64,000 nt of DNA from an uncultured Pelagibacteraceae bacterium (GTDB taxonomy: Bacteria; Pseudomonadota; Alphaproteobacteria; Pelagibacterales; AG-422-B15). A program made the position numbers and the translations under genes. The stretch covers positions 1-64,000 of the forward strand of contig CACHAK010000007.1 of assembly GCA_902577765.1 (NCBI GenBank), given 5' to 3'. The notes under the pieces were generated by a model. That model was given only the letters and a program-made list of their open reading frames with translations, was not told the DNA's origin and did not search any database. This document shows, in pieces, positions 42,657-51,264 of the stretch (the first letter of the stretch is position 1; each line of letters begins with the position of its first letter).

Positions 42657-43478
42657 ATGAAATATAGAATATTAATAGTTTTATTTCTAAGTTCTGTTCT
42701 TGTATTACAAGGATGTGCTTCAAAAGAAGCTTCAGTGAACGATAGTAATTCTGAAACTGAAATAGTTAGCGTTAATGACCCACTTGAAAAAGTAAATCGT
42801 GTAATTTTTCAATTTAATATAATTTTTGACAAACTTATATTAAGGCCTATTGCTATTACCTATAAAGCTATTGTTCCTGAATTTCTTAGAAATAGAATTA
42901 CATACTCATTGAATAATCTAGGTATGCCAATTACTGCTGTTAACAATCTATTGCAGGGAGAATTAGCAAAAGCAGGTGTATCAACTTCTAGATTTATTAT
43001 AAATTCAACTGTTGGGGTACTTGGATTCTTTGATCCTGCGTCAAGTATAGGTTTAGAGTCCGAAAATGAGGATTTTGGTCAAACTTTATCAGTTTGGGGA
43101 GTTCCTTCAGGACCTTATTTAGTTTTACCATTCCTTGGTCCATCAAATCCTAGAGACTTTACAGGCCTACTGTCTACTTCGCTATTGGATCCAATGTATC
43201 AAATTGGTGGTGGAAGTGCATCCGATTCACAGAGGTTATATAGAATGGGAACTGGTGCAGTTGACTTTAGATCGCAAAATATTGAGATACTTGATGATCT
43301 TCAAGATAACTCAATTGATTACTATGCGGCTGTTAGAAGTTTCTATTCACAAGGAAGAGAGAGTCAGGCTTCAAATAACTTAGAAAATAATACAAAAACT
43401 CAAGAAAATGATATTTTTGATGACTTTGATATCGATGAAAGTTATGTAGGACCAGACATAGAGATAATTTATGATTAA
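42657..43478 (+). CDS. mlaA: outer membrane lipoprotein MlaA (VacJ)
   Basis: Outer-membrane part of the Mla phospholipid transport system that keeps lipid asymmetry. The 273-aa protein has a lipobox ending LQGC (Cys near residue 20), DPLEKVNRVIFQFNIIFDK and the family core VNNLLQGELAKAGVSTSRF, GFFDPASSIGLESENEDFGQ, and GPYLVLPFLGPSNPRDFTG. The C-terminal Asp/Glu/Asn tail is acidic. mlaC overlaps the stop by 8 bases. No MlaD, E or F is in the window. Confidence 0.95.
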   Translation: MKYRILIVLFLSSVLVLQGCASKEASVNDSNSETEIVSVNDPLEKVNRVIFQFNIIFDKLILRPIAITYKAIVPEFLRNRITYSLNNLGMPITAVNNLLQGELAKAGVSTSRFIINSTVGVLGFFDPASSIGLESENEDFGQTLSVWGVPSGPYLVLPFLGPSNPRDFTGLLSTSLLDPMYQIGGGSASDSQRLYRMGTGAVDFRSQNIEILDDLQDNSIDYYAAVRSFYSQGRESQASNNLENNTKTQENDIFDDFDIDESYVGPDIEIIYD

Positions 43479-44070
43479 CTTTAAGCTATTAAATTCGATT
43501 TTAGTATTGTTTCTTACTTTTGCATCTTTTGCATATGGAAATGATTATATCCAAGAAGAGCAATTTGTTAATAAATTTGCAGATCAAGCAATTGAAATCT
43601 TGAGTAATGAAGATATTGCTGAAAATGACAAGACCTCTCGTTTCACTGAATTAGTAATGAACTCAATAGACCTAAATTTAGTTTCAAAATTCGTACTTTC
43701 AAAAGCTTGGAAAAATTCAACTGATGATCAGAAAGAAAGATATTTGATCGCATTTAAGGAATATTTTATTAATTCTTATGCTAATAAACTGGATCAATAC
43801 TCTGGTGAGAAAATTCAAGTTGTTGGATCTGAAGCAGCTGGAAAATATATTATAGTAGATAGCAACATTGTAAGAGAAGGAACTGATACGCTCAAAGTTA
43901 ATCTAAAGTGGAGACTTATAAACAGAGACGCTGATATAAAAATAATTGATCTGAATATTGAGGGGATTAGTCTTGTAATTGCACAAAGAGAAGAGTTTCA
44001 ATCATTTCTTGCCAATAACGATAATGATATAGAGAAATTAATAGATAAAATTATTACTGTATCTAAATAA
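43471..44070 (+). CDS. mlaC: periplasmic phospholipid-binding protein MlaC
   Basis: Soluble carrier that ferries phospholipid between MlaA and the inner-membrane MlaFEDB complex. The 199-aa protein has a signal peptide (MINFKLLNSILVLFLTFASFAYG) and the ABC-transporter auxiliary (Ttg2D) pattern: FTELVMNSIDLNLVSKFVLSK, then YLIAFKEYFINSYANKLDQY and KIIDLNIEGISLVIAQREEF near the end. Coupled to mlaA by overlap; its stop faces the convergent rhodanese gene 9 bases away. Confidence 0.92.
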   Translation: MINFKLLNSILVLFLTFASFAYGNDYIQEEQFVNKFADQAIEILSNEDIAENDKTSRFTELVMNSIDLNLVSKFVLSKAWKNSTDDQKERYLIAFKEYFINSYANKLDQYSGEKIQVVGSEAAGKYIIVDSNIVREGTDTLKVNLKWRLINRDADIKIIDLNIEGISLVIAQREEFQSFLANNDNDIEKLIDKIITVSK

Positions 44071-44079
44071 ATTTTATAA

Positions 44080-44451
44080 TTATTTTGATGGTAAGCCAGC
44101 TGGTTTCCAACCAATAACAAATCCATCCTCAACATTGTAAAGATTTTTATAACCATTTGACTCCAATATTAAAGCAGCATGCATGGACCTTGCCCCTGAC
44201 TTGCAAATAAAGTAAATTTCTGAATTTTTTGAAATCATATAAGAATTAACTTGATCTAAAAAATTAGTATTTTCATCGCCTTCTTCATTTATTAGTGTTA
44301 ATTCTATATATTTAGCAGCAAAAGAATCTTCATTGACTCTTCCAAATGTTTCCCATTCGTAAGGTGTACGCACATCAACTAGATATGCGTCTTTGTTTTC
44401 TTTAATTGTGCTAAAACAGTCTTCTGCCGATATATTTTTTATATTACTCAT
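44080..44451 (-). CDS. rhodanese-like domain protein
   Basis: Single rhodanese domain of 123 aa with the persulfide-forming cysteine in ICKSGARSMHAA near residue 90 and the N-terminal YLVDVRTPYEWETFGR. Cysteine loop C-K-S-G-A-R has the CxxxxR spacing of active sulfurtransferases. No signal peptide. It is the last of a close run starting at the methyltransferase 45483, separated by 1-2 bases from each neighbour. Substrate unknown. Confidence 0.88.
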   Translation of the reverse strand: MSNIKNISAEDCFSTIKENKDAYLVDVRTPYEWETFGRVNEDSFAAKYIELTLINEEGDENTNFLDQVNSYMISKNSEIYFICKSGARSMHAALILESNGYKNLYNVEDGFVIGWKPAGLPSK

Positions 44452-44453
44452 TA

Positions 44454-44693
44454 CTATGATTTCTGATTAGATGATTTAAATCGATCTGAAATTGGACTAA
44501 TTTTAGTTTTTCTTCCCCTTACTCGCTTTCTCCACATTAAGAAAGAGGATCTTTTCATATTCTCTTTCATTAATTTAATAACTTCTTTCTCTTGTATTCC
44601 AAATTGTTTCCTAATATCAGCAAAAGTTGTTCTATCTTCCCAAGCCATTTCTATAACGCGATCGATGTCTGACTGCGATAGTTTATTGCCCAT
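44454..44693 (-). CDS. DUF2805 / TIGR03643-type small protein
   Basis: A basic, 79-aa protein starting SQSDIDRVIEMAWEDRTTF and containing FGIQEKEVIKLMKENMK and WRKRVRGRKTK. This is the pattern I associate with the TIGR03643/DUF2805 family, a predicted helix-turn-helix-like protein of unknown function found near DUF-type reductase and FAD genes. Its placement 1-2 bases from both the methyltransferase and rhodanese genes indicates one transcript. Confidence 0.7.
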   Translation of the reverse strand: MGNKLSQSDIDRVIEMAWEDRTTFADIRKQFGIQEKEVIKLMKENMKRSSFLMWRKRVRGRKTKISPISDRFKSSNQKS

Positions 44694-44694
44694 T

Positions 44695-45483
44695 TTAGGT
44701 TGAAATTTTTACAGCTTGAAAATTACCAGGGCGATGCTCCCCTTTTTCCACAACGCCAAGAAGTTTTTCCCAAATTTCCAGTGCACCATCTGCCTCTTCT
44801 TTTCCTATTAGATTTACAACATCATCATAGAGTGGCCCTTTTATATCCGATATTTCTGTCTTAACTTTTTCGAGATACCATTTATTACGATCATTTAGTG
44901 AGAGAACTTTAAATCCTGTTTCTTTTAAAAGACTTCCATACTTTTCTAATGAGCACATAAACATATCGAGGCCTTCTGCGGCAATATATTCTTTCATCTG
45001 CTCTGATGGTTCGTTGTCATCATTTCTCATCCAATCTCCAACTGCAAGAATACCATCGTCAGCTAAGATCTCGTTTATCTCTATGAGCAAGTTTTTTTTG
45101 TCGATAATATGTAAAAATGCTTCTTTACTAAATACTGCCTCAAAACTTTTATCTTCAAATTTATATTCACCTGGCTTCGTACAAATAAATTTTGCTTTAT
45201 CAGATAAATTTTTCTTTAACGCTAAATTATTTGCTGTTTCAATTACTAACGGTTCTGGATCTATTCCAATAACTTCTTTTGCACCATATTTTTCAATCAT
45301 ATGAAAAACTGCACCGCCAGTTCCACATCCAATATCTAGAACTTTCTTATTTTTTAGATTTAATCCTTTTAAAATCTGATCAATTTCTTCTGTCCCACCA
45401 GGTGATAGAAAACCCTCACCCCAAACAGTTTTGAGCATATTTAGTTGTTTTGGGCCGTAATGTCCTTCGTCGGTTAAGCTCAT
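44695..45483 (-). CDS. class I SAM methyltransferase, phosphoethanolamine N-methyltransferase-like
   Basis: A 262-aa SAM-dependent methyltransferase. Motif I VLDIGCGTGGAVFHM near residue 48 and GIDPEPLVIETANN near 74 define the fold. The lead-in WGEGFLSPGGTEEID and the post-fold FSKEAFLHI closely recall plasmodial and plant phosphoethanolamine methyltransferases, but small-molecule methyltransferases share this look, so sarcosine or other amine targets are possible. No PMT partner gene or choline gene is adjacent. It leads the short DUF2805-rhodanese run. Confidence 0.7.
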   Translation of the reverse strand: MSLTDEGHYGPKQLNMLKTVWGEGFLSPGGTEEIDQILKGLNLKNKKVLDIGCGTGGAVFHMIEKYGAKEVIGIDPEPLVIETANNLALKKNLSDKAKFICTKPGEYKFEDKSFEAVFSKEAFLHIIDKKNLLIEINEILADDGILAVGDWMRNDDNEPSEQMKEYIAAEGLDMFMCSLEKYGSLLKETGFKVLSLNDRNKWYLEKVKTEISDIKGPLYDDVVNLIGKEEADGALEIWEKLLGVVEKGEHRPGNFQAVKIST

Positions 45484-45590
45484 ATTATCAATGATATATT
45501 TTAGATGATCTAACTGTTTTGTTTAAGTCAATTAGACTTAAATTACATTTTCTTTTAATGACCAGCTTAATTACAGGTGGAAGTAAATTT

Positions 45591-45722
45591 CTAAACTTTA
45601 CTCGCCTTACTAAAATATCTTGCTGCTTCATCATATGACCTATTTGCGTAAAATTTAGAAATACACAAAAGTGTTAAGTGCAAAGGTATGCCAAATAACA
45701 GCTCTGGTAGATCTAAATGCAT
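45591..45722 (-). CDS. candidate 43-residue small protein
   Basis: A short frame between the methyltransferase and ABM genes: ATG at 45722, stop TAG at 45591. The product starts MHLDLPELLFGIPLHL and ends SYDEAARYFSKASKV, with an N-terminal hydrophobic half and a basic, amphipathic C-terminal half. It lies 22 bases after the ABM stop with only a weak AGG upstream. Codon content looks plausible and there is no other gene in this 260-base gap, but an ORF this short could occur by chance. Confidence 0.33.
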   Translation of the reverse strand: MHLDLPELLFGIPLHLTLLCISKFYANRSYDEAARYFSKASKV

Positions 45723-45744
45723 AGAAAGATTTTAACCTGATTTA

Positions 45745-46038
45745 TCAGCTATAATCAAGAACAACCGTTCCTGAGACAGGATCAGTTACACCCAATTCAG
45801 GAGATAATTCCTCTAGTAAGTGTCTCACTTTATCCAAGTTTCCAATCATGTTTTCTCTTTGTGCGGCAATGGCCTCCTCGGATTCCCAAATACCAATAAA
45901 ACAATATGTACGGTCTCCTGTTTTAAAAAGACGACTCATTTTCTGACCCGGTAGATTTTCAAAACTTTTATTTATTTCTAAGTATTCTTCTTCACAACCT
46001 TCTTTAACTTTAAACCTCACGGCATTACAAAATTCCAT
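45745..46038 (-). CDS. antibiotic biosynthesis monooxygenase (ABM)-fold protein
   Basis: A 97-aa dimeric ferredoxin-like protein of the ABM/DUF718 type. NAVRFKVKEGCEEEYLEI is the first strand and helix, and YCFIGIWESEEAIAAQRENM the second; similar small proteins act as monooxygenases or as binding partners for aromatic compounds, and many have no known activity. A strong AGGAGGAAT Shine-Dalgarno precedes the ATG. Thirty-one bases downstream of the serine hydrolase gene, so likely in the same transcript. Confidence 0.7.
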   Translation of the reverse strand: MEFCNAVRFKVKEGCEEEYLEINKSFENLPGQKMSRLFKTGDRTYCFIGIWESEEAIAAQRENMIGNLDKVRHLLEELSPELGVTDPVSGTVVLDYS

Positions 46039-46069
46039 ATTATTCCTCCTTTATTTTTAATTTATTAAA

Positions 46070-47242
46070 TTATGCATAAATTTCGTTTTCAAAAGCAACA
46101 ACCATTTCATGCCATTCTTTGTCATTATAGGGATAGAAGTTAGAAAAGATCAAGGCTCCCTTCTGTTTTTCTAAATTAAAACTAAAGAATGTGCATGCAG
46201 CGCCTCCATGAGCAATAGATCCAACAGGCCTTGAGTCATTTGGATCGAAAGAAATTGTTAAACCTAACCCATATCTATTCATTTTATTTTTTAATCTTCC
46301 ATTTTCACCCATTATGAAATTATAATTATCATCTCTCTCAAACATTTGATCAAATTTTCCTGGCTTTATCATTTCATTAAAACTTGACTCAGAAATAATT
46401 TGCTTATTGTTATAGCTGCCTTTGTTCATTAAACATTTCACAAAATTTGCATAGTCATTAGGTGAACTAAATATTTCAGTTCCCCCATAGTAAGATTTTC
46501 TCCAAAACCTGAGATAGGGCTGACCTTTGAAAGGCATTTTTCTTATCACTTTAGATTTTTTTCCCTGTCTAATGCCTAAAGGTACAATTTTATCTCTCTT
46601 TTCTCTAGGGATGGTAAAAAATGTATTTTTCATATCCAATGGATTAAAAATATTTTCTTTGCAATATTCTTCTAACGACTGACCTGTAACTTTTTCAATC
46701 ATCATGCCTACAAAACCAAGACCAGTTCCATATTTAAAATCTGTTCCTGCTTCGAAGAGTCTTGGTCCTTTTGAAAAAGGATAAATGTATGTAATTATAC
46801 CTTTTAAAAATAATAATATTTTCATAGATATTGATAAATCTTTTATTTTCTTAGAAGTAATCATCATCAGTGAATTATAAGCGAAACCTGATGTATGCGA
46901 CATTAGATGACGTAATGTTATTGATTTAGATTGCTTGACCAATTTACTATCAGCGTTTAGTACCGGTATTTCTTTAATCTCTGGAAGAACCTCTTCAACA
47001 GGCGAGTCTAAATTTAACTTACCTTTTTCTACTAATTGCATTGCGGCCAAAGCTGTAATCGGCTTACTCATTGACATCAACCTAAATATATAGTCACCAT
47101 TTAAATCCTGGTTATTGTTCCAATGAGATTTACCTAAAGAAATAGAATTAGTCTCAAATTCGTTACCATTTTTTTTCAGATATATAAAATGGCAATTCTT
47201 TACTGAATTTTCATTGAATAATTTTTGAACTTTCTCAAACAT
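46070..47242 (-). CDS. beta-lactamase-family serine hydrolase
   Basis: A 390-aa Beta-lactamase (class C/PBP-like) domain protein. The SxxK catalytic motif is SMSK in RLMSMSKPITALAAMQLVEKG near residue 57, and a YxN appears in the segment HTSGFAYNS; the third triad motif is HGG in VGSIAHGGAACTF near residue 360. No signal peptide, so a cytosolic esterase or amidase is more likely than resistance. EstB-like esterases have this make-up. It begins 54 bases after the propeller gene in the same direction. Confidence 0.85.
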   Translation of the reverse strand: MFEKVQKLFNENSVKNCHFIYLKKNGNEFETNSISLGKSHWNNNQDLNGDYIFRLMSMSKPITALAAMQLVEKGKLNLDSPVEEVLPEIKEIPVLNADSKLVKQSKSITLRHLMSHTSGFAYNSLMMITSKKIKDLSISMKILLFLKGIITYIYPFSKGPRLFEAGTDFKYGTGLGFVGMMIEKVTGQSLEEYCKENIFNPLDMKNTFFTIPREKRDKIVPLGIRQGKKSKVIRKMPFKGQPYLRFWRKSYYGGTEIFSSPNDYANFVKCLMNKGSYNNKQIISESSFNEMIKPGKFDQMFERDDNYNFIMGENGRLKNKMNRYGLGLTISFDPNDSRPVGSIAHGGAACTFFSFNLEKQKGALIFSNFYPYNDKEWHEMVVAFENEIYA

Positions 47243-47296
47243 TCAAAAATTTTACAAAAATAGTTGTTTTTTGAAAGGATAAATATTCAGTCTAAT

Positions 47297-48619
47297 TTAT
47301 TTCCATGATACGCGAGCAAATGTTCTTGTTGAGCAATAAAAAATATCATTCTTTAAGCCTGGCGTTAAAAACATGCCATTGGCGAGAGGTGAATTGAGTG
47401 CAACCTTTGAGAGTATTTCTCCACTAGAAAGGTCTATTACAACCAAGTGATCGTCATTATTTTCGAAACTATTAATTACTAACTCTTTGCTTTCAGGAAA
47501 CACAACTGGTTGCATTGTTGGTCTAAGACTATCAATCTTCCATGATATTTTTAACGATTTATTTGACGTATCAATACCTGCTATGCCACCATTTATACTA
47601 TCCCAGCATACACAGATATTACATTCGGGAATATTTACGGGTGGTGCAATAATACCCCCTCCATGATGTTCAAATGGTTCTATATATTCAAATTGTTCTG
47701 ACATTAAATCAAATCTATAAAGCCTTTGCTTACATGACCAAGGAGCAGGACGTCTCCAACTTAATTCTTTTGGTGCAGTTTTAAATCTACCATTTGGATG
47801 TGTTGAATAAATCGCTCTTAATGAGTCGATGTCACCGTTATTCATCAGCCAGAGTGATCCATCTGATATACAGCCATCCCATGATAATCCTTGATCATCA
47901 TTTGATTTCCTATAATTAGGTGACCATTCTGAAGTAACTTCTAAATCGTTAGGTAAAACTTTTATTTTCCATATTTTTTCGATACCTGGAATAAAAATGA
48001 ACTCACCATCTTCTGTTTTGTCTGAGGCAATTCTTCCCATAGATCCTTCAGGCAATTGCAGGGGTTCATGTAAAACATCTAGATTTTGATCTAATCTTGT
48101 AATTGTAGAACAACCTTGACCTTCTAAACGCAAATCTTTAGTGACGATTGTTCCATCTGATAATACTAGTAAACCGTTATGTGCCTGATCAATGGGTAAT
48201 TTTGTTTCTTTAATCACTTCGCAATCTTTTGAAATACTATGCATGTAGTTTCCATTAACCTTGATGATATTGCCATTTTGATGTGCTGCGATAGCGCCAC
48301 ACCAGACGTGATCACCGCATGGTAATTTTGGTGTTTCACCTAATATTTCCAAAGACTCAGGTTCAATTTTTTGAAGCCATCCAAATGGTTCTGGACCGGT
48401 AAAGCTTGGCATCGTACCGCCTAAAAAAATTTCATTATTATCGCGATAAATTGTCATAACATTCCACCGTTCATTTCGTATGCTTTGTACAACAGCTTTT
48501 TTTTCACTAGCGTTTAACGATCCTTTGGTTGCCTTTTGTCGTCGATTTCCACCACATTCAACAGGCCAATGAGATTTATAGTATCCCTCAAGTATGGATG
48601 ATCTGTCTTGGGCAGTCAT
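47297..48619 (-). CDS. uncharacterised beta-propeller-like, Cys-rich protein
   Basis: I do not recognise this 440-aa protein. Repeating segments such as NGNIIKVNGNYMHSI, LLVLSDGTIVTKDL, IDTSNKSLKISWKI and LVVIDLSSGEILSKV are about 50-60 residues apart and have a propeller-like strand pattern. There are many Cys, several paired with His or Trp (PCGDHVWCG, WDGCISDGS, PECNICVCWD). No signal peptide is visible. The start overlaps the GST gene stop by one base. A binding or lactonase-type function is one guess; nothing is established. Confidence 0.6.
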   Translation of the reverse strand: MTAQDRSSILEGYYKSHWPVECGGNRRQKATKGSLNASEKKAVVQSIRNERWNVMTIYRDNNEIFLGGTMPSFTGPEPFGWLQKIEPESLEILGETPKLPCGDHVWCGAIAAHQNGNIIKVNGNYMHSISKDCEVIKETKLPIDQAHNGLLVLSDGTIVTKDLRLEGQGCSTITRLDQNLDVLHEPLQLPEGSMGRIASDKTEDGEFIFIPGIEKIWKIKVLPNDLEVTSEWSPNYRKSNDDQGLSWDGCISDGSLWLMNNGDIDSLRAIYSTHPNGRFKTAPKELSWRRPAPWSCKQRLYRFDLMSEQFEYIEPFEHHGGGIIAPPVNIPECNICVCWDSINGGIAGIDTSNKSLKISWKIDSLRPTMQPVVFPESKELVINSFENNDDHLVVIDLSSGEILSKVALNSPLANGMFLTPGLKNDIFYCSTRTFARVSWK

Positions 48620-49473
48620 TATTTTGAAAGCAGAGCTTTAATTGATTTTCCACTTAAAGATGTTGATGTCTTAGCGTAAAGCCTAATGAGTTTTAGAGGG
48701 AGCGGATCATTAACCTCTTTAAAAAATTCTTTTCGAGAATAAAGGTCAAGAAACCATGCAGATATTTTTGGATAACGTTCTTTAAATGGAAATCCTGAGA
48801 CATAAAGTCTGTATGTATAAATAAACCAGGCAAGATCAAGCATTGAAAGATCATTGCCCATTAAGTATTTTTGCTTATTTAAAAGTAATTCATATTTATC
48901 ATAACATTTACAAAAATTATTGAGCGAGTTTCTAACCGCTTCATCAGTTATTCCATTTTCACTAAATGACTTATAAAACTTTACTTCTTTTAATTTTAGA
49001 TAGTCCAACTCACTATTAGATGATTTATATTTCGCAAAGGCATCTAATTTATTAGGGTCTTTTTTGCCGAGTCCACCAAACATGTATCGATAAGCGATAT
49101 TTCTTATATCCTCATGCAAATCATCTTCTTCTTTCAGTAACGTGCTAATTTCTGTTGTATCGGAGTCAGGAACAAGCGAGATTTCAGGGAATTTATTCTC
49201 GAGATACATAAGAATATCATTACTCTCAATTTCTACACGACCATTATCCACGAGAACAGGAATCAGGCCTTTAGGATTGATACCTAGAAAAAATTCTGAA
49301 TAGTTTTTACCTGTAGCAAGATTAATGCTGTGAGGTGTCCATGAAATTTTTTTTAAGTTTAAATAGATCCTAAGTTTTTGTGAACATGATGAAGTTCTAA
49401 AATGAAACAAATGCAAACCCTTCCAATTTAGTATTTCTCTAGTTTTGATTTGATCGCTTGGAATTTGAACCAT
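48619..49473 (-). CDS. glutathione S-transferase family protein
   Basis: A 284-aa GST-like protein with an N-terminal thioredoxin-like domain (LHLFHFRTSSCSQKLRIYLN; the SSCS motif recalls zeta-class enzymes), the NPKGLIPVLVDN loop, and IESNDILMYLENKFP for glutathione binding. The C-terminal all-helical domain has LMGNDLSMLDLAWFIYTYRL. It is longer than most GSTs by about 50 residues. The start codon shares one base with the stop of the 55-residue peptide upstream. Confidence 0.82.
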   Translation of the reverse strand: MVQIPSDQIKTREILNWKGLHLFHFRTSSCSQKLRIYLNLKKISWTPHSINLATGKNYSEFFLGINPKGLIPVLVDNGRVEIESNDILMYLENKFPEISLVPDSDTTEISTLLKEEDDLHEDIRNIAYRYMFGGLGKKDPNKLDAFAKYKSSNSELDYLKLKEVKFYKSFSENGITDEAVRNSLNNFCKCYDKYELLLNKQKYLMGNDLSMLDLAWFIYTYRLYVSGFPFKERYPKISAWFLDLYSRKEFFKEVNDPLPLKLIRLYAKTSTSLSGKSIKALLSK

Positions 49474-49640
49474 TATTTTCTTTCCTTATTGTTTTGTTTA
49501 GTAACAAGGTAAGCCAGTACAAGAATTACAACCGTACCTGTCATCATTGAAATATCTACCGACAGACCAAAGCTTAATAAAATAAAACCTATTAGGGCAC
49601 CTACAAAAAATACGCCAAGAATCTGTAATACATTTTTCAT
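49473..49640 (-). CDS. 55-residue membrane protein
   Basis: A small protein missed by long-ORF calling. ATG at 49640, TAA at 49473-49475. It has two hydrophobic stretches (ILGVFFVGALIGFILLSFGL and MMTGTVVILVLAYLVT) and a basic C terminus (KQNNKERK). It starts 3 bases after the transporter stop and ends by sharing one base with the GST start, so it is translationally placed inside the operon; both features argue it is real. Possible transporter subunit or stabilising peptide; that is inference. Confidence 0.75.
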   Translation of the reverse strand: MKNVLQILGVFFVGALIGFILLSFGLSVDISMMTGTVVILVLAYLVTKQNNKERK

Positions 49641-49643
49641 TAA

Positions 49644-51248
49644 TTATTCATTCGTTTTTAGACTGGTTTTCTGAATGATTATAACAGAAATTATTGGCAC
49701 CAAAAGGGTAAGCAGAGTTACAGCAATCAATAAAACACCAAGGTCAGAATAATCAGCTATGGAGAGTATTTCATTTGTTACCTTATCCTTGACTTCCCTC
49801 GTTACTTCGTAAATTTGATTGAGATACTTTGTAAGCAATGCACTTGCGGATAGAGCTAAATTGGTAAACGATGCAAAGACAGCAAAAAATGTAGCCTTTA
49901 GATGAGCTGGAGCATTTCTTGCAATCCACGCAAGAAGTGGAATCATTGAAACTTGTCCTAAAGGTGACTCTAAAGCTGTATTAAATATTGCAATAAACCG
50001 TGCATCCACAACATCATTTGTTAATGACGATGTCCATTCATGAAATCCATAATACATGCCAACACTTGGCAAAAATAATATTGCTCCAGCAATTGATAAT
50101 ATCACTATAATTTTTGCAATTGAGTTATTGACCATAAAAGGCCTTAAAATAATGATGCCAAGTAAAGTCAAACAGGAAGCAAGAAGAGAAAGTACAGAAA
50201 AGAACTGCTCATCAAATCCTAAATTATCAATCTCAAACCAGGTAAGTCCTGGGCCTGGGCCTGGCATTGCTCTGAAAACAAATATGATAATTGCGGTTCC
50301 TAAAATTGTGAGTCGCATCGACTCAGGAAGTTCACGCATTAGTTTAGCCATCAGAAAAAATATAATACTTACTGATCCAAAGAACACGATCTCTTGTGCA
50401 TAAGGAAGATTAAATCCTCCCACGCTAAGTGTAAAAATTACAAAAACGAGAGAGCCTCCAAGTATCCACCAATCAACCTTAGTTTTTTTAATTTCGATTT
50501 GATGTTCTATTCCTAACTTTGAAAGTTGATCGTTTTTTTTCTTTTTTAAATAAATTGAAAGCAATACCCCTAATACTGATATGATCGGAATGATCAATGC
50601 GAAAAGATAAATATTCCCGTACAAAATTATTTTTTCTTGTTCTGTTTCAGCCTCAACACTACTGAAAATAATAACATTAATTAATGCAACAATTACTGTA
50701 CCACCAATAATAGCAAATCGACCAAGTGTCTGCATAGTGGTATGCATATTTTTTATTATATCAGGTGAGTATTGGTTTCCTTTAGGATCTATGTTCGGAA
50801 CTGCTTCAACCGTCATTGCATCAGCAACAACGTCTTGAACCACATAACCTATTGGGGCTAAGAGAACGCTAATAACATACCAAGTTTCAACACTTAAGTA
50901 CCTTACCATGAAGTCAGTATGAATAATAAGGCCGTACATGATAGCAAGACTTAAAGCAATGAGTGATGCGCCTACATAAACAAGATAATTTTTTCTTTTC
51001 CAGATTATGTCAACTAAATGACCAAGTGGCATCTTTAATGCCCATGGAATTCCTGCCCAAAAACCAAGCCCTGCTAAAAAAGCAGCCGAAAGATTCAGAT
51101 AATCTTTCACAAAAAAAGTTCCAACGATTCCGGTTAAACCTGAAACTCCAGCAGCAACATATATCATCAAAGGCGGTAGATAACTTAATTTAAATTGCCT
51201 TCCTAAATCAATAAAAGTGCTGTCTATGAATGCATAAAATTTACTCAT
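49644..51248 (-). CDS. BT1-like / MFS permease
   Basis: A 534-aa multi-spanning protein with about 12 helices. YLPPLMIYVAAGVSGLTGIV and GYVVQDVVADAMTVEAVPNI resemble the folate-biopterin transporter (BT1) family, where a D.VADA..VE motif is diagnostic. Cytosolic loops are charged (KKKKNDQLSKLGIEHQIEIK). Bacterial members carry a range of solutes, so the substrate is open. It lies 16 bases after the SRAP gene and 3 bases before the small membrane protein, in the same direction as the adjacent enzymes. Confidence 0.75.
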   Translation of the reverse strand: MSKFYAFIDSTFIDLGRQFKLSYLPPLMIYVAAGVSGLTGIVGTFFVKDYLNLSAAFLAGLGFWAGIPWALKMPLGHLVDIIWKRKNYLVYVGASLIALSLAIMYGLIIHTDFMVRYLSVETWYVISVLLAPIGYVVQDVVADAMTVEAVPNIDPKGNQYSPDIIKNMHTTMQTLGRFAIIGGTVIVALINVIIFSSVEAETEQEKIILYGNIYLFALIIPIISVLGVLLSIYLKKKKNDQLSKLGIEHQIEIKKTKVDWWILGGSLVFVIFTLSVGGFNLPYAQEIVFFGSVSIIFFLMAKLMRELPESMRLTILGTAIIIFVFRAMPGPGPGLTWFEIDNLGFDEQFFSVLSLLASCLTLLGIIILRPFMVNNSIAKIIVILSIAGAILFLPSVGMYYGFHEWTSSLTNDVVDARFIAIFNTALESPLGQVSMIPLLAWIARNAPAHLKATFFAVFASFTNLALSASALLTKYLNQIYEVTREVKDKVTNEILSIADYSDLGVLLIAVTLLTLLVPIISVIIIQKTSLKTNE

Positions 51249-51264
51249 TCTGTAATTATACAGA

